Shown: positions 9,133 through 21,280 of the stretch, piece after piece | Layout of the letters: each line of letters opens with the position of its first letter | Numbering within the stretch: the first letter of the stretch is position 1 | Assembly (NCBI GenBank): GCA_029747015.1 | Contig: JAKOGI010002295.1 | Span: 12,501 to 76,500, forward strand | DNA length: 64,000 bases | Source of the DNA: Carnegiea gigantea | Taxonomy: Eukaryota; Streptophyta; Magnoliopsida; Caryophyllales; Cactaceae | Reading direction: 5' to 3' | Position numbers and translations under genes: made by a program | The notes under the pieces: model-generated | The model's database searches: none | The model's input: the letters and a program-made list of their open reading frames with translations, nothing else | What the model was told of the DNA's origin: nothing

Positions 9133-10910
9133 GGTGGACACCTCAATTGTCCACCCGGGCCCACCAACAACGGTTTTGAGTCTTCCAACTGTCGAGTCCT
9201 AAGCTTTTTTAAAAAAAAAAAATTCATTCTCCCCAATTTTTTGAAATCGTGGTTTTTATTCTCCCCATTGTTCGATTACTCTTCGCTGCTTCGATTGCTT
9301 TAATGTTCAGCAATTATTGAATGGTTGGGTTTGATCTTAACGTCGCTATTGATGTCGAATCTTCATAAAACAGAAATTGCTCATCAAGTTTGATAGTGTT
9401 TTTTCGATCTCTGTTTTTGTTTGTGGGATTGAAAGTTGTGTTCGTTAGTTTTGCGTTTTGATGAGTTAATTTCGATATTTTTGAACTGGATTGCATTATA
9501 TAAATTTTGGTTTACAGCATATGAGAAACGATAGCTCACCGTTATGAGTTATGTGCTCAGTAAATATAGTCATTGGCTCACTAAAGAAATACATTTGGCT
9601 CACTTGAATTGAGCTTGTATTCAGCAATCATAAATCAGTTCTCTGCTCACCGGATATAATCACTATAATTAATCTTGTGCCTAATAGAGAAAATAATAGT
9701 TCACTATAAAAAATTTGTTATCTTGCACTACAGAGCATTTCTGCTCACTAACACAAACATTTGGCTCACTAGAATGAAGATTGTGCTCACCAATTATGCG
9801 TTGTAATTCACCACAAAAATTATGTTGTTTTTGCAGATGATACTTCATTTTTCATATCTACATTAGATCGTTCTGTTGCTAAGGCTGTTGATGTTGATTA
9901 TTATGTTAGAATTTTGTGTAATCCTACTAGTATTTCAAAAGACAAAGGCGCATTCGGAAGCTACATAATATATTTAATGAGCAATACGATATTAGTAAGA
10001 AATATTTATATTATCTTTTATTATGACATAAGTGCATTCGTATTATACATATTCAGTTAGTATAATACAAATATAGTCCAACTCACTAAAAGCATGTCAT
10101 AGCTCACTAAACATAAGTTATAACTCACTAAAAGATGAATATATCATACCTTAGAATATGAACAAAAAAGTATATGTGCTAACTAAAATTGTTTGTTCAC
10201 TCAATTTTTTATTATGAATGATTAGCATTCCATGCTAAATTATATTGGTCACAAAATACATTTTATAGCTCACCAAATATCTATCGTAGCTCACTAAATA
10301 AATAGCATAACTCACTAAAAAGAATATTATAGATGGCAAGCAAATAATATTGTGAAGTTCTTGGATTATGTTATAGCTCAATCATTTTTTACTATACCAT
10401 AAGGGTGTTTGTATTGTATTTTATGAGTATAATAGAAATGTAGTGAATTAATTAAATATAGTCTAACTCACTAAATATATGTCATAGCTCGCTAAATATG
10501 TCATAGCTCACTAAATATATGTCATAACTCACTAAAAAAATATAGACAATTAGAATATAGTTTAGTGAACTTCAGATGCACAATAACACTTTTTTTAGTA
10601 CAATAGTACATTTTAATAAGTTACATAGTATTTTTACTAAGTGAAACCTAGGATATATAAGATGCATTGGTTTGATCTATCCGCTCACTAAAAGTATGTA
10701 TTTGCTCTCTAAAACTGTATTTCAGCTCACTAAAATATTTTAGTGAGCCATACATTATTTTTAGTGAGCGAAACTGGATGTACAGCAGCATATTTTGGTG
10801 AGTTATATGTATTTTTAGTGAGCCGAAATCCAGCGGCTTTCTTTGTGTTTTGTACGTAGGGGCAATTTGTAAGCTCGGTTGTACAATTGCATTTGTATAA
10901 CCGGGTGGAC
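9133..10910. repeat. Region of dispersed GCTCACTAAA words, possible non-autonomous DNA transposon
   Basis: From about 9530 to 10830 the decamer GCTCACTAAA and close variants (GCTCACCAAA, ACTCACTAAA) recur many times at irregular spacing. They are mostly forward up to 10730 and reverse-complement after it. At 10725-10748 the two orientations meet in a perfect 24-bp palindrome. The outer limits share GTCCACCCGG (9149-9158) and its reverse complement (10901-10910), a possible short inverted repeat. No 8- or 9-bp target duplication was found, so transposon status is open. A small exon-like stretch after TTTTTGCAG (about 9837-9970) may be captured coding sequence. Confidence 0.45.
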
Positions 10911-12545
10911 GATATATCAACTGACCAACACAAATTGCTTTAAGTGGTTTAACACTTATTTCTTTTCAGTGAGATTTCGGGTTCAAGTTTTATGAATGGA
11001 GAAAATATATGATGGGAGAGTTCTAATGTTCTATCCATTATTGGGGCAATAGTAATTTGACTCCAATAAAATGAAGAATTCAAGACCAAATAATAATAAT
11101 AATGACAATAACAATTTAAAAAAGGAGCAGACAAAAAAGCAAGTGAAATTGTTTGAGGACAAAAAATTGATGTGACAAAAGTTTGCCGCGAAATTGCAAT
11201 CCCTTTATGTGGAAAAAGAAGGAATGTGAATGATCTATAATTCGGTGTGAAAGTAAAGGCTGAGGAACGGAAGTCTCAGGAAAATGACTAGAGAAATTGA
11301 TTCTCATTTCATTTCCAATGTTTTTCCAATATTTGTAAAAAAAAAGTCCACTGCAAAACAAAAAACAAGTCCATTGTCTAGCTAATATATTATTGTGCCA
11401 TACATGCATCCCCCGTAAAAATGATTGTACCAATATTCTTTTTTCTTTTCTTGCGCGCAACTAGGTTTAAGCAAGATTTGAGGTGTGCTCGTAATAGTAA
11501 TTTAGGCAGAGGCTAATGGTTTGATTAAGTCAACCAACTAGCAATGATAATTTTGAGTGTTCAATAAATATAGTGGTTAAAGTAGAGTTGTTAAAGGTTG
11601 AGATAGTGTTTTAAAAAGGATACAACAAGTATATCTTTGAAAAATTAGAAACGGGTGGTTTTAATCATAATTCCAAATTTTATCCTTTGTTTGAGACCGA
11701 AAATTTCCTCCCTTCTATCCTTTTATGTCATTTCGCACAAATCTACTACTTAAGCAGCTACATTCTTGAACATTATTATTTCAACTGATTAATTGAACAA
11801 ACCAACTGCTAAACACTACTATTTGACAACTAAAAACTAATAAAATAGCTAACAGTTAATGAAACAAAAACAACTAATTTTGCCAAAAAGAACTCAAGTG
11901 TTTAGTACATGTCATCCTTATATGGAAACTATGTTAATCTTCCCAATTGTTGTTTCAATTATATCAGATGTCTCCAACGATAGGACTCATCTCAAGCCTT
12001 TGAAACTTAAAACGTTAAAAAATTTTATTTATTGTTGAGTTAGGGCATGTTCATTTCTTTGGTGGACAAAAAAAAATATATTCTAGTTAGTTGCAATACA
12101 TAAGAAACTAGAGGAATCTTGAATAATCTAGAAGGTTGTGAAAGGAACCTAAAGAAATTGAAACAATTTGAAGGAAGCCATAGAACATAGTACAAGCAAA
12201 TTTGAAAAAATTTGCGCGAGTATACATAAATCATAAGTAGATAATTTTAAATCTTATATGATTAATTTGGTAGTTATATTATACTATCGCTTTATTTGAT
12301 GTTTGACTTATATGTTTTCGTAACAATATTTATAATAATTCCTATGCTATTTTTGAGAAATTTTCCGAGGCATAACACGTCTTGTTGGTTGTAATGTGTT
12401 CCCAGAATGTTAATGTTGAAAAACAAGCTTTGTTTGGGTTAACTCGTGGTACATTCAACTTGACAGGATGCCAATTGATCATTATCTATGCATTCATTGT
12501 TGAAAAACAAGGCCAAACGCACATGTTGTGCAGTAACTTTGTTGG
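10911..12545. other. AT-rich non-coding stretch
   Basis: No coding region, RNA gene or element boundary was recognised. ORFs here are short and low-complexity. Confidence 0.55.
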
Positions 12546-12550
12546 CTTAT

Positions 12551-12727
12551 TGTTAAATTTTTATATAAATTGATCCTTCAACAAAGAGTCATATATATAA
12601 GCTCAAATAAAATTCTAACCCAAAACTAATTGACAATGGGTAGAGTAACTCACAAGTTTACATATATAGCTACTCCAGCCATTTAATTTTATCAATATAG
12701 GACAAACCCAGCTTTTGCATGCCAACA
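12551..12727 (-). repeat. TRIM 3' LTR
   Basis: 177 bp, with intact TGTTGG...TTTAACA ends on the minus strand. Confidence 0.88.
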
Positions 12728-12831
12728 TGCTCGCTCACGTGTAGGTTACTAACCAGGCCTAACACATGCACACAATTTTAATCAAACGAGAATGGTGGCA
12801 ACTTATGATTGAGCAACCCGCTCTGATATCA

Positions 12832-13005
12832 TGTTAAATTTTTTATATTAATTGGGCATTCAACAAAGAATCATACATGTAAGCTTAAATAAAGTTTCAA
12901 CCCAAAACCAATTAGCAATGGGTGGAATAACTCACAGGCTTATATAACTGCTCAAATCTTTTAATTTTATCAATATGGGATCAACCTCACTTTCACATTC
13001 CAATA
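12832..13005 (-). repeat. TRIM 5' LTR
   Basis: 174 bp; the leading TG has become TA. It adjoins the primer site at 12831. Confidence 0.88.
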
Positions 13006-13010
13006 CTTAT

Positions 13011-14365
13011 ATTTAACGTTAAGAAGAACCTTTTCTTCGAAGCTTGATTACTTTGGCATGCAAGTTGCTCAACGAGAGAATTTTTATTACTTTGAATAAG
13101 GGTAGTTAGCTAGGGAGGAACCCACTTGAGAGAGAACATTTTTTCAGTGAAGATTACTCATAGAACAGGGGGAATTTTGCAGGAAGATAACGAAGGACGG
13201 CACAGGGTACCCAAGTTACACATTAGTGGTCCTCCCAAGACTCAATGTTGACTCAGTTGTTGTCATGGCTTGCTTTTTCTTCTTCACATCTTCTCTTCAA
13301 TTCGGTAGCGGGCCATGCGGCCCAAATTCCCATTGCTATATTTACCAAAATAGTATTCAACGACGTGACTCTCATCACATAGAATCGATGAAATTTTTCC
13401 CTAGCAATACGCGTATCGTTCTTGATTAGTTGAACCTACATTAAATTTTGATATGAATAATTGAGATTTCAATTTGGGAATTTTTAAAGGGGAGTCAAAA
13501 TTGAAAGCTGATTTCACATATATCAATTTTTAATTCGTTAACAAGAAATAAAAAACTTTTACAATTAGTAGCTTTTTTTAATATATATAATTTTGATTGA
13601 TCTGCAATCTTATATTTTATAAATGGGAGATAAATAAAGTGACCTACCACTTAGTGCGCCCTAGTAATTTCATAGTAGAAAATAGTTTTCTACTCTCTTG
13701 AATGCTAGGCTAACCATCCTATAGTCCTATCATATTGGATGGACTACTATTTGATGATAAGCAAAAGCTTATGGAGTAGGTTTTATTGTGTTAGTGCCTT
13801 TTTTTGGGGGGGGCATTATTTAAGCGATAAGATCAAACGTGGGCAAATAAAAATTATTTTCATTTAACTATTTCTAACAAAGAGTGATGATACATGTTTT
13901 GTCACAAAATACCCCTAAATGTCTTGTCTCATTTTAAATTAACATCTTTTACAATTTAAAATTACCAAATTTTCAATGGTTATGCTTTATTAAGTTTAAA
14001 TATTTGCCAACTGCGCCTATGATATTAAATTAAATGACATCCCAATCATATCAACCTATTCAGGAGGGCATATGATAAGTGTATTTTGAAAATATGGTAA
14101 ATTATGGATAAAAAGACGATTTCACACAATTTATAAGTTGTAATATGCTTCCGCTATTCGATCATACCTCTTTTTCTTAATTTGAAAATATTGTAATATA
14201 ATCTTTAGAGCAAAATAAAATACTTAAAAAGTATCTTATAGCAAGACTTTTATAATCATTTTACTTCTAACAAGTTCCTTTTAGAAATCTTCTTTGTGAT
14301 GACAGTTTTCGTGTGGGAGCCCGGGGGGAAAGTAAGAAAAAGAGAGTAGCAAGAATTGTTTCATA
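13011..14365. other. Non-coding stretch between TRIM and hAT element
   Basis: AT-rich, with a short G run near 13806. No gene or repeat structure was recognised; short ORFs such as 13226-13429 lack any known motif. Confidence 0.5.
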
Positions 14366-14373
14366 GATGTGAT

Positions 14374-15521
14374 TAGACCTGGCAAAAATTGACCCGATCT
14401 GAAAACCCAACCCGAACTCGCCCGAAAGTTTTGAGTTTTGAACACGATTTTCTCGACCCAAACTCGAAATAAACTGAACCTGAAAACCCGTAAATTTTTG
14501 GGTTAAACCCGACTCGAACCCGAATTCGCTCGCTCGACCCGAATATTATATGCTTACCTTTTATTTTTTTTAATTTTTTTCCTCTTAAAAATAATAGTTT
14601 TTCATTATAACGAATCATTTAGAGAGACGTTATACAATTATCACATCCCTTCGCAAATTACAAAATGGTTCCCGTTTTTTCCCATAAAACAACGTCATAT
14701 GCAATTTATAAATGGTACAATTTTGAAAAATGGCCATGAAACAACTCGAATATTAAAAAACAATTTAGAATTAGATAGGTATTGAAAATGTGCTAGTCAT
14801 ACCATTATATTCTTGGTAAAATGAATATGTCTCATCGCAATTTAAGTAAAATTACTCTATAATAATCTAATATTTTGATTTTATAATTAATAGATAATTA
14901 TAATATCTTGCGCGTGTATAATATTCTTTCGTTTTGATTCCTTCTAATTGTTCTCGAATCTAATGCAATATTGGGCAATGGACCAACTTTTGTTCACATT
15001 AGAATTGACGTACTAATAAAGCATACCTGATTAGGTAATGTTAGACTAATTAACAAAATATCAAAATTTTAAACGGGCTGCTAATGGGTCGAACCGCTCT
15101 AACTTGTTAACATGCTTTGGATGAGCCGACCCATGAATGACCTAACCAATTATTAATATTTTAGTATGCGGGTCAACCCATCCAAACGTGACTCATCATC
15201 TACCCCCACATGAATTTCATTTATCATCTTGAAAAGTTTGGATGTTTTTGATATTCTTTGAAAAAGTCAAAATTACAATACTTGTTCATTAAATACAAAC
15301 AATTTTAAGTAATAAACATGCCAAAATTTTGCTTTTGACAAAAAAACGAAATAATCCACTAAAAAGGCGCTTTGAACCCGTTGGGTTGATCCGAAACCTG
15401 TAAAGTCGAAGTACACCCGCCCATATTTTACCAGAACCCAAAATATACCCGACCCGTATTTTACTCGAATCCGAATATACCCGACCCGTATTTAACCCGT
15501 CCGCTCAAATTGACAGGTCTA
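14374..15521. mobile_element. Non-autonomous hAT-type DNA transposon (1,148 bp)
   Basis: The termini are TAGACCTGGCAAAAATTGAC (left) and TAGACCTGTCAATTTGAGCG (right, reverse complement), a hAT-like imperfect inverted repeat. The element is flanked by the 8-bp duplication GATGTGAT at 14366-14373 and 15522-15529, the length typical of hAT. Subterminal regions at both ends are rich in GACCCG/CGGGTC-like words, which could be transposase-binding sites. There is no transposase ORF, so movement would need an enzyme in trans. Confidence 0.92.
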
Positions 15522-15659
15522 GATGTGATGCGTTCTACCGGTCAAGATTAAAGTAACGTGCCATCAAATCACCCGTCCTTCAAATTTAATCTCAAACATA
15601 TATTAATCATCCATTGGAGAATTAATAACCAGAAGTCTCTTCAAATGGTAGTGGCGGAA

Positions 15660-15706
15660 TATATTTATATTTTACTTATATATATACATATATACACATA
15701 TACATC

Positions 15707-15739
<33 letters not shown>

Positions 15740-15742
15740 CAT

Positions 15743-15818
<76 letters not shown>

Positions 15819-15945
15819 ATGTATATGAGTATATATATATATGTATATGGTATACAATCATATATATATATATATATAATAATATATATAATATATATAT
15901 ATAGATAATGTATAATATAGTCTATATATATATATATGTATATAC

Positions 15946-15978
<33 letters not shown>

Positions 15979-16011
15979 TAATATATCTATATATAATATA
16001 TATATATATGT

Positions 16012-16062
<51 letters not shown>

Positions 16063-16107
16063 GATGTGCGTGTATATGTGTGTACACATATATATGTATA
16101 TGTATAT
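15660..16107. repeat. Long compound TA-rich microsatellite
   Basis: About 450 bp made almost only of TA, with short TATG, CATA and TATAATA variants. Apparent ORFs here encode Tyr-Ile repeats and are artefacts. Confidence 0.95.
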
Positions 16108-16356
16108 TGAAATTCGTGTGCTTGTGTTGAAGGGAAGACAAGAGTCTTTTGATTTTATTGAATTCTCCCTTGCCTCGTACTGCATTGAGAAGATGCTATA
16201 TATTTTCATCCCTAAGAGCATTGTGTACATAGTAAGTTGCTAGAATCAAGGAGAGAAATATACTACATGCTATATTTACAAAGGTGATAAAATCAAAGCA
16301 GACACAATTTTCCATAACTGACTCCTAACTTCTTGCCTAACAAACTTGCCTTAATA
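16108..16356 (-). repeat. 3' LTR of the truncated Copia element
   Basis: Starts after the polypurine tract (16357-16368) and ends near the TA microsatellite. The exact outer end is uncertain (16108 or 16126). Confidence 0.6.
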
Positions 16357-16363
16357 CTCCCCC

Positions 16364-17848
16364 TCAAGTTGGTGCATGCAAGTTTACCATGCCCAACTTG
16401 CTTCGCAGGAATTGAAACTGGCGCTTCCCGAGGGGTTTGGTACATATGTCGGCTGGTTGCAACTTAGAAGCGATGTAAAAGAGAGCCAACTCACCCGTGT
16501 GAAGTCTCTCTCGAACAAAGTGGCAATCAATTTCGATGTGTTTCGTACATTCATGGAAGACGGGATTCTTGGCAATGTACAATGCTGCTTGACTGTCACA
16601 ATATAAATGCATAGGACTGGTATGAAACACACCTAGAGATGCAAGAAATGACTTCAACTAGACTAACTCACTCGTAGTGACGGCCATTGAGCGATACACA
16701 GCCTCAGCAGAGGAGCGGGAGATAGTAGTTTGCCTTTTAGTCTTCCATGAGATGGGGGAGCCGCCAAGGTTGACTAGATACCCAATTAATGAACGACGTG
16801 TAATGGGGCAGGCACCCCAATCGGAATCACAATAGCTAACCAAACGAAGATCATTTTGAGCCTGAAGCAGAAGTCCACAGTCAGGAGTGCCTTTAATGTA
16901 GCGAAGAACCCGACAAGCCGCATTCATGTGCTCTTCACGTGGTGCTTGCATAAATTGAGAGAGGATATGGACGGCATAACAAAGATCTGGGCGAGTGATA
17001 GTAAGATAAATTAAGCGACCCACGAGACGAAGATATCGGCCACCGTCATCCAAAGGAGATCCAGTAGCTAGGGCGAGCTTATGATTGGGTTCCATAGGGA
17101 AGTCACTGGGTTTGGCACCCAAAAGTCCGCACTCATCAACTATTTCAAGTGCGTATTTCCGTTGACTGAGAAATAAGCCATTGGGTCCACGAGCAACTTC
17201 GATCCCAAGAAAGTATTTCAAAGATCCAAGATCTTTGATGCTGAAGCGTGCATGGAGATAGGCTTTGAATTCACTACAGGCATGAGTATCATTGCTGGCA
17301 AGCACAATATCATCAACGTAAATGAGCAAAGCCATAAAGATGTCACCTTTGCGATAAGTGAAGAGGGAGTAGTCTGCATATGAATGCACAAAACCATAGT
17401 CACGCAGCTTAGAAGACAATTTGGCAAACCATTGGCGTGGCGCTTGTCGGAGACCATATAACGATTTTTGAAGACGACATACCTTGTTGGGAGTACTGCA
17501 AGTGAAACCGGGTGGCAGAGTCATGTACACCTCTTCCTCTAAGTCCCCATGAAGAAACGCATTGTTGACGTCTAATTGGTGCAGATCCCATCCCTTAGCG
17601 ATGGCCATAGATAGAAAACATTGAATGCTTGTCATTTTAGCTACTGGGGCGAAAGTTTCAGTGTAATCAAACCCTTCGACTTGATAATCACCCCGAACCA
17701 CCAACCGAGCCTTGAACCGCTGAATGGAACCATCCGAATTATATTTAACGCGATAAACCCATTTACAACTAATGGGTTTCTTCCCAGGCGGCAAGTCTTG
17801 TAGAACCCACGTGTCGTTCTTCTCTAAGGCCCGGATCTCCTCTGCCAT
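16364..17848 (-). pseudogene. Copia reverse transcriptase-RNase H polyprotein fragment
   Basis: The frame opens with MAEEIRALEKNDTWVLQDLP, and canonical RVT_2 motifs follow in order: KWVYRVKYNSDGSI, KARLVVRGDYQ, QLDVNNAFLHGDLEEEVYM, CRLQKSLYGLRQAPRQWF and YVDDIVLASN (catalytic YVDD). RNase H has YCDSDWGAC and CDSQAALYIAKNP. A single in-frame TAG at 16658-16660 stands where Trp is usual. The RNase H segment SSAEAVYRSM has Val where the conserved catalytic Glu of AEAEY is expected, which would disable RNase H. Apart from the stop the frame is open for about 490 codons, so decay is limited. Confidence 0.88.
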
Positions 17849-17903
17849 GGCATCCCTCCAACGGGAATCTTAGGCGGCCTCGTGGTAATATTTGGGCTCT
17901 ATC

Positions 17904-18279
17904 ACTTTGGTTATGGCAGCAAGGAAATAACAAAACTTGATTACGAATTGGGTTCTGGGCAAATAGAATTTAATTCTTGCTTCAGTTTCAGTCAGAAGGT
18001 TTCTTGAACTAAAAATATCAATTAACTGATTTTGCAAAACTCATACATATGAAGGCCCTCCTTATGCTGGTAATAATTCAGTATGGGGATAGCTAAAGAT
18101 TGAACCTAACATCATATGTTAGAAAATACTCTAATCCTATGTTCAATAACAAAACTTGACTAAATGTTGCACTTAAAGGTCTAGATTCTTGCTGACATTA
18201 CAGTCTAACATAATCTTAATCAGCCCAGCCAATTCTCATATCAAACTGTTCGAGTACATACTATTAGGAATCGCTTCTG

Positions 18280-18280
<1 letters not shown>
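17904..18280. other. Non-coding stretch
   Basis: Nothing recognised between the truncated Copia element and the GA/TA microsatellites. Confidence 0.5.

Positions 18281-18323
<43 letters not shown>
18281..18323. repeat. (GA)n microsatellite
   Basis: About 21 GA units. ORFs encoding Arg-Glu or Ser-Leu repeats across it are artefacts. Confidence 0.95.
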
Positions 18324-18325
<2 letters not shown>

Positions 18326-18371
18326 TATATATGTATGTGTGCGTGTACGTAAATATATACATGTATATATT

Positions 18372-18373
<2 letters not shown>

Positions 18374-18432
<59 letters not shown>
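18374..18432. repeat. (TA)n microsatellite
   Basis: About 29 TA units followed by TG/CA-rich sequence to about 18500. Confidence 0.95.
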
Positions 18433-18440
<8 letters not shown>

Positions 18441-18499
18441 ATGTGTGTATGCACACACACACGCACATATATATACACGCATGTACATACATACATATA

Positions 18500-21275
18500 C
18501 ATGCAGACTGAATTTGAATTAGAATAAATGGCATAACTTCTGTAAAGTTGTGTTTTACATATTGCACTGGTGTATACAGATAGATATACATATACATTAT
18601 CAAATTGATAGAAAAATAGCATCTCTTAAACTTCAATGAATGAATAACAAAATCCATCTAAAGATCAAAATAAGGAATGAAAAAGAAAATGTTCAATGAT
18701 GCATGTACGTAAAAAAACGAATAACCAAAAAAAAAAAAAAAAAATCATTAGTGGCTTACTATTGCAAAAGGAAGAGTTTTATGACCTTGGGGGTGGGGGA
18801 TTTAGAAATGGTGAAAGCAAATTGTGTGTGGAGAGAAGGGAGTCATAGGAATAGATGACGGGCACGTTGAAATTAGTCAACGCAAAAACAATTAGCTGCA
18901 ACGAAATTCGAACCCTTGATCAGAGATGGAAAGAAAACGAAGGCAAGGCCACAAGAGGGGGGATGGCCGCTGAGCTGATTGGAAAATCATCCCCTGGGTG
19001 TCACTTATATTGCTTAACAAATTGATTGTTTTGGAGAGGCGGGGCATCGCCCTCACCAACCCCTTTAGACCTACCCCTAGCGCCATAATAACACATATTG
19101 AAAAACAATGGCGGTATTTGACAAATAATTTTTTTTGGGTTGGAAAGAACTTTTTCCATTAGAATTAGTTACTCGACGTAGTCCAAAAATTAATTTGGTT
19201 GTCTAGTAAAATAATTTTATAAAGGAGCTTTTTAGATTTAACAAGTTAATTTGCAAAAGTTAATTCTAAAATTTTTGTTCTTTGTTAGAATTAGTCCTTT
19301 ATCTCAACAATTTTATCAAAAACAATCAGTTTTACTAAATAATTCTTCTACAAATTGTTAATATAAGCAACCAATAACTATTTGCTATATAAGGAATGAA
19401 TAGTTTTCTTCGATGTTAAAAGCATGATTACGTACTTGCAATAACTTACTCAGACAAACGATGATTAAGCCCTGCATTTGTTACTGCAGAAGGGGAAGTA
19501 ATCTGTGTGCTGAGAGTACCAAAAATTAAAATGCTTAAGAGCATTTGATAGAGGACCAGCTCCACCACCAACAGCCAGATCTAGGCAAACAGCATCATAT
19601 GGTTATCAAATGATTCAAGTCGTTGATCATCATCGGCAGAAGAAGACATCTATATCCAACAATGTCCATGGAAGTACAAAAGAACCAAAAATCACACATG
19701 ATAAAACCTCATAGAAAAACTCTAAGACATTAAGAGAACCTACCCAAACCCTATTCAAATCCATTCCCAAAAACCTTTAAAGCACAAATCAAAGTTTGAA
19801 GTTCTCGATGCCAAAGTTCCCTAAGTGACTAAGACAGGTAACCTGAGGGCAGAATTCCTCAGCCTACCTGGCCCTTTTCTTTCTTCTTGCTTTTGTTTAA
19901 TTTATTTCTATTTTAGTTTGTAATTTTCTAGAGAACCTGGTTGCTATAGCATTCATTTTATTACTTCTTTCTACCTTGACATTGTAATTAGTGTCATGTT
20001 GGTGCAACTTTATAATTTTCCGATTTGATTAATAGATATAGAAGTAATGACAATTGAATCAAAATGCATCCCATCTTGATGTTGCACATTTGCCCTTGAA
20101 TCTAGATCATTTTGTTCTAGTCAATGGAATCATATGGTCCTCACACCAGGAATTATTAAGAAACGTTTCAAAAGCCTTTTTCATTAAGCCAAGGTCCTTT
20201 TTTTATTGTACATTCGATTTAGGTTAAGTAAAAAGAGTAAATTTTTAATTTTGTTAATTTTTCCATAAAACAAGCAGATGACTCTACTTTCTTTAAAAGT
20301 TCTTTTCAAAATAAAATAAACCAAGTTTTAGCAAGCACATCCAACACATTAGCCATTTGTAGGGCATCGGACTGCATCTGAGAATCTGGGTCATGGTCCT
20401 CACAGAGCTTATTGACATAACCCATGAGTATGTATAGTCATATATATCTAATAAGTATAAAAAGATATTAATCTTTATACAAATTAAAGAAAGTGAATTC
20501 ATTATTTTTAGTGAGATTAGTTATTGAGGATTAGGCCTATTAGATCATTCTAGAAAAACTTGTAACTTAAATAATCTCATCCCATTATTATTAAATATAA
20601 TTAATAAGAACTATTTTAATTAAAAGTTTAAATCAATATAGTAAAGTTTGGGATGGGTTAATATATCCTTTTACACAAATCGCCTTTGAGCTTGAATTAT
20701 AAAATAAAAATTGCATATTGCCCCTAATCTTGTGTGATAAGACTAGGGTTATTAAAAGTCAATATGAAGATATCTCACTGAGAAAGACTCTTTTATCATA
20801 TTTAGGGACCATCTCAACCTAAGATTTGAATTAATTATTAAATTATTACCATATGCCTTCATCCATATTTAGGTAGAACTTATTTGTAATGTGTTGTTTT
20901 TGAAATTATTATTTGAACCCTTCACCTTAAAAAATGTCATCATCTATGAAGAAATAATTATTATTTTAACCGTCCTCACCTACAAATTGTTTATTAAAAA
21001 ATGAGGCATACGATCATAATTTTTTAGATGAAAAGGGTTAAAATTACCTAAACATGAAGGGGATATTATATACTCTAACAAATGCAATATCCTAGTGATT
21101 TCTCAAAGTAAAATATTTTTTGTTTGTCACTTTGACATACCAATGACTAGCCTAACAAGCTGTTCCTATATTTACAATATGCTGGTTTAATCACGAAAAG
21201 GGCGGCACTGCATATGAACACATTTAGAGCCTATTTCTTCCATGAGAAAGCGGTAAGGAGAAATGGCAGCTAGTA
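18500..21275. other. AT-rich non-coding region
   Basis: No convincing gene was found. Short ORFs (18892-19086 and 20293-20502, minus strand) carry no motif. The stretch around 19480-19700 has a more balanced composition but reads closed in all frames. Confidence 0.5.
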
Positions 21276-21280
21276 GTAGG

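Larger units (their letters stand above)
12551..13005 (-). mobile_element. Complete TRIM element (455 bp) with 5-bp target duplication
   Basis: Two direct repeats of about 175 bp (12551-12727 and 12832-13005) flank an internal region of 104 bp. On the minus strand the LTRs run TGTTGG (TATTGG in one copy) to TTTAACA. The 5' LTR is followed directly by TGATATCAGAGC (12831-12820), one mismatch from the tRNA-Met primer site. CTTAT flanks the element at 12546-12550 and 13006-13010. There is no coding capacity, as expected for terminal-repeat retrotransposons in miniature, which depend on enzymes from autonomous elements. The two LTRs clearly differ, so the insertion is not recent. Confidence 0.92.
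16108..17903 (-). mobile_element. 5'-truncated Copia retrotransposon (RT, RNase H, PPT and 3' LTR)
   Basis: On the minus strand the element starts mid-pol at about 17903. It continues through reverse transcriptase and RNase H, then a polypurine tract TTGAGGGGGAG and a short 3' LTR (about 16356 to 16108-16126). gag, protease, integrase and the 5' LTR are missing. The LTR start reads TATTAAGG, probably from TGTTAAGG. Lineage was not assigned. Confidence 0.85.

Noticed and set aside
9530..10830. CRISPR-like array suggested by the recurring GCTCACTAAA word
   Set aside because: Spacing is irregular, the word changes orientation, and the context is a plant nuclear genome.
9149..10910. Inverted GTCCACCCGG as proven transposon ends
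   Set aside because: Only 10 bp match and no target duplication of 8, 9 or other length was found at the borders.
15558..16230. Overlapping ORFs of Tyr-Ile repeats on both strands
   Set aside because: They are translations of a TA microsatellite and have no protein character.
18189..18657. ORFs with Arg-Glu and Ser-Leu runs
   Set aside because: They are translations of the GA and TA microsatellites.
18892..18960. Possible tRNA or SINE promoter (GGGTTCGAATTTC on the minus strand resembles a B box)
   Set aside because: No A box at the right distance, no cloverleaf and no poly-A or poly-T tail with target duplication.
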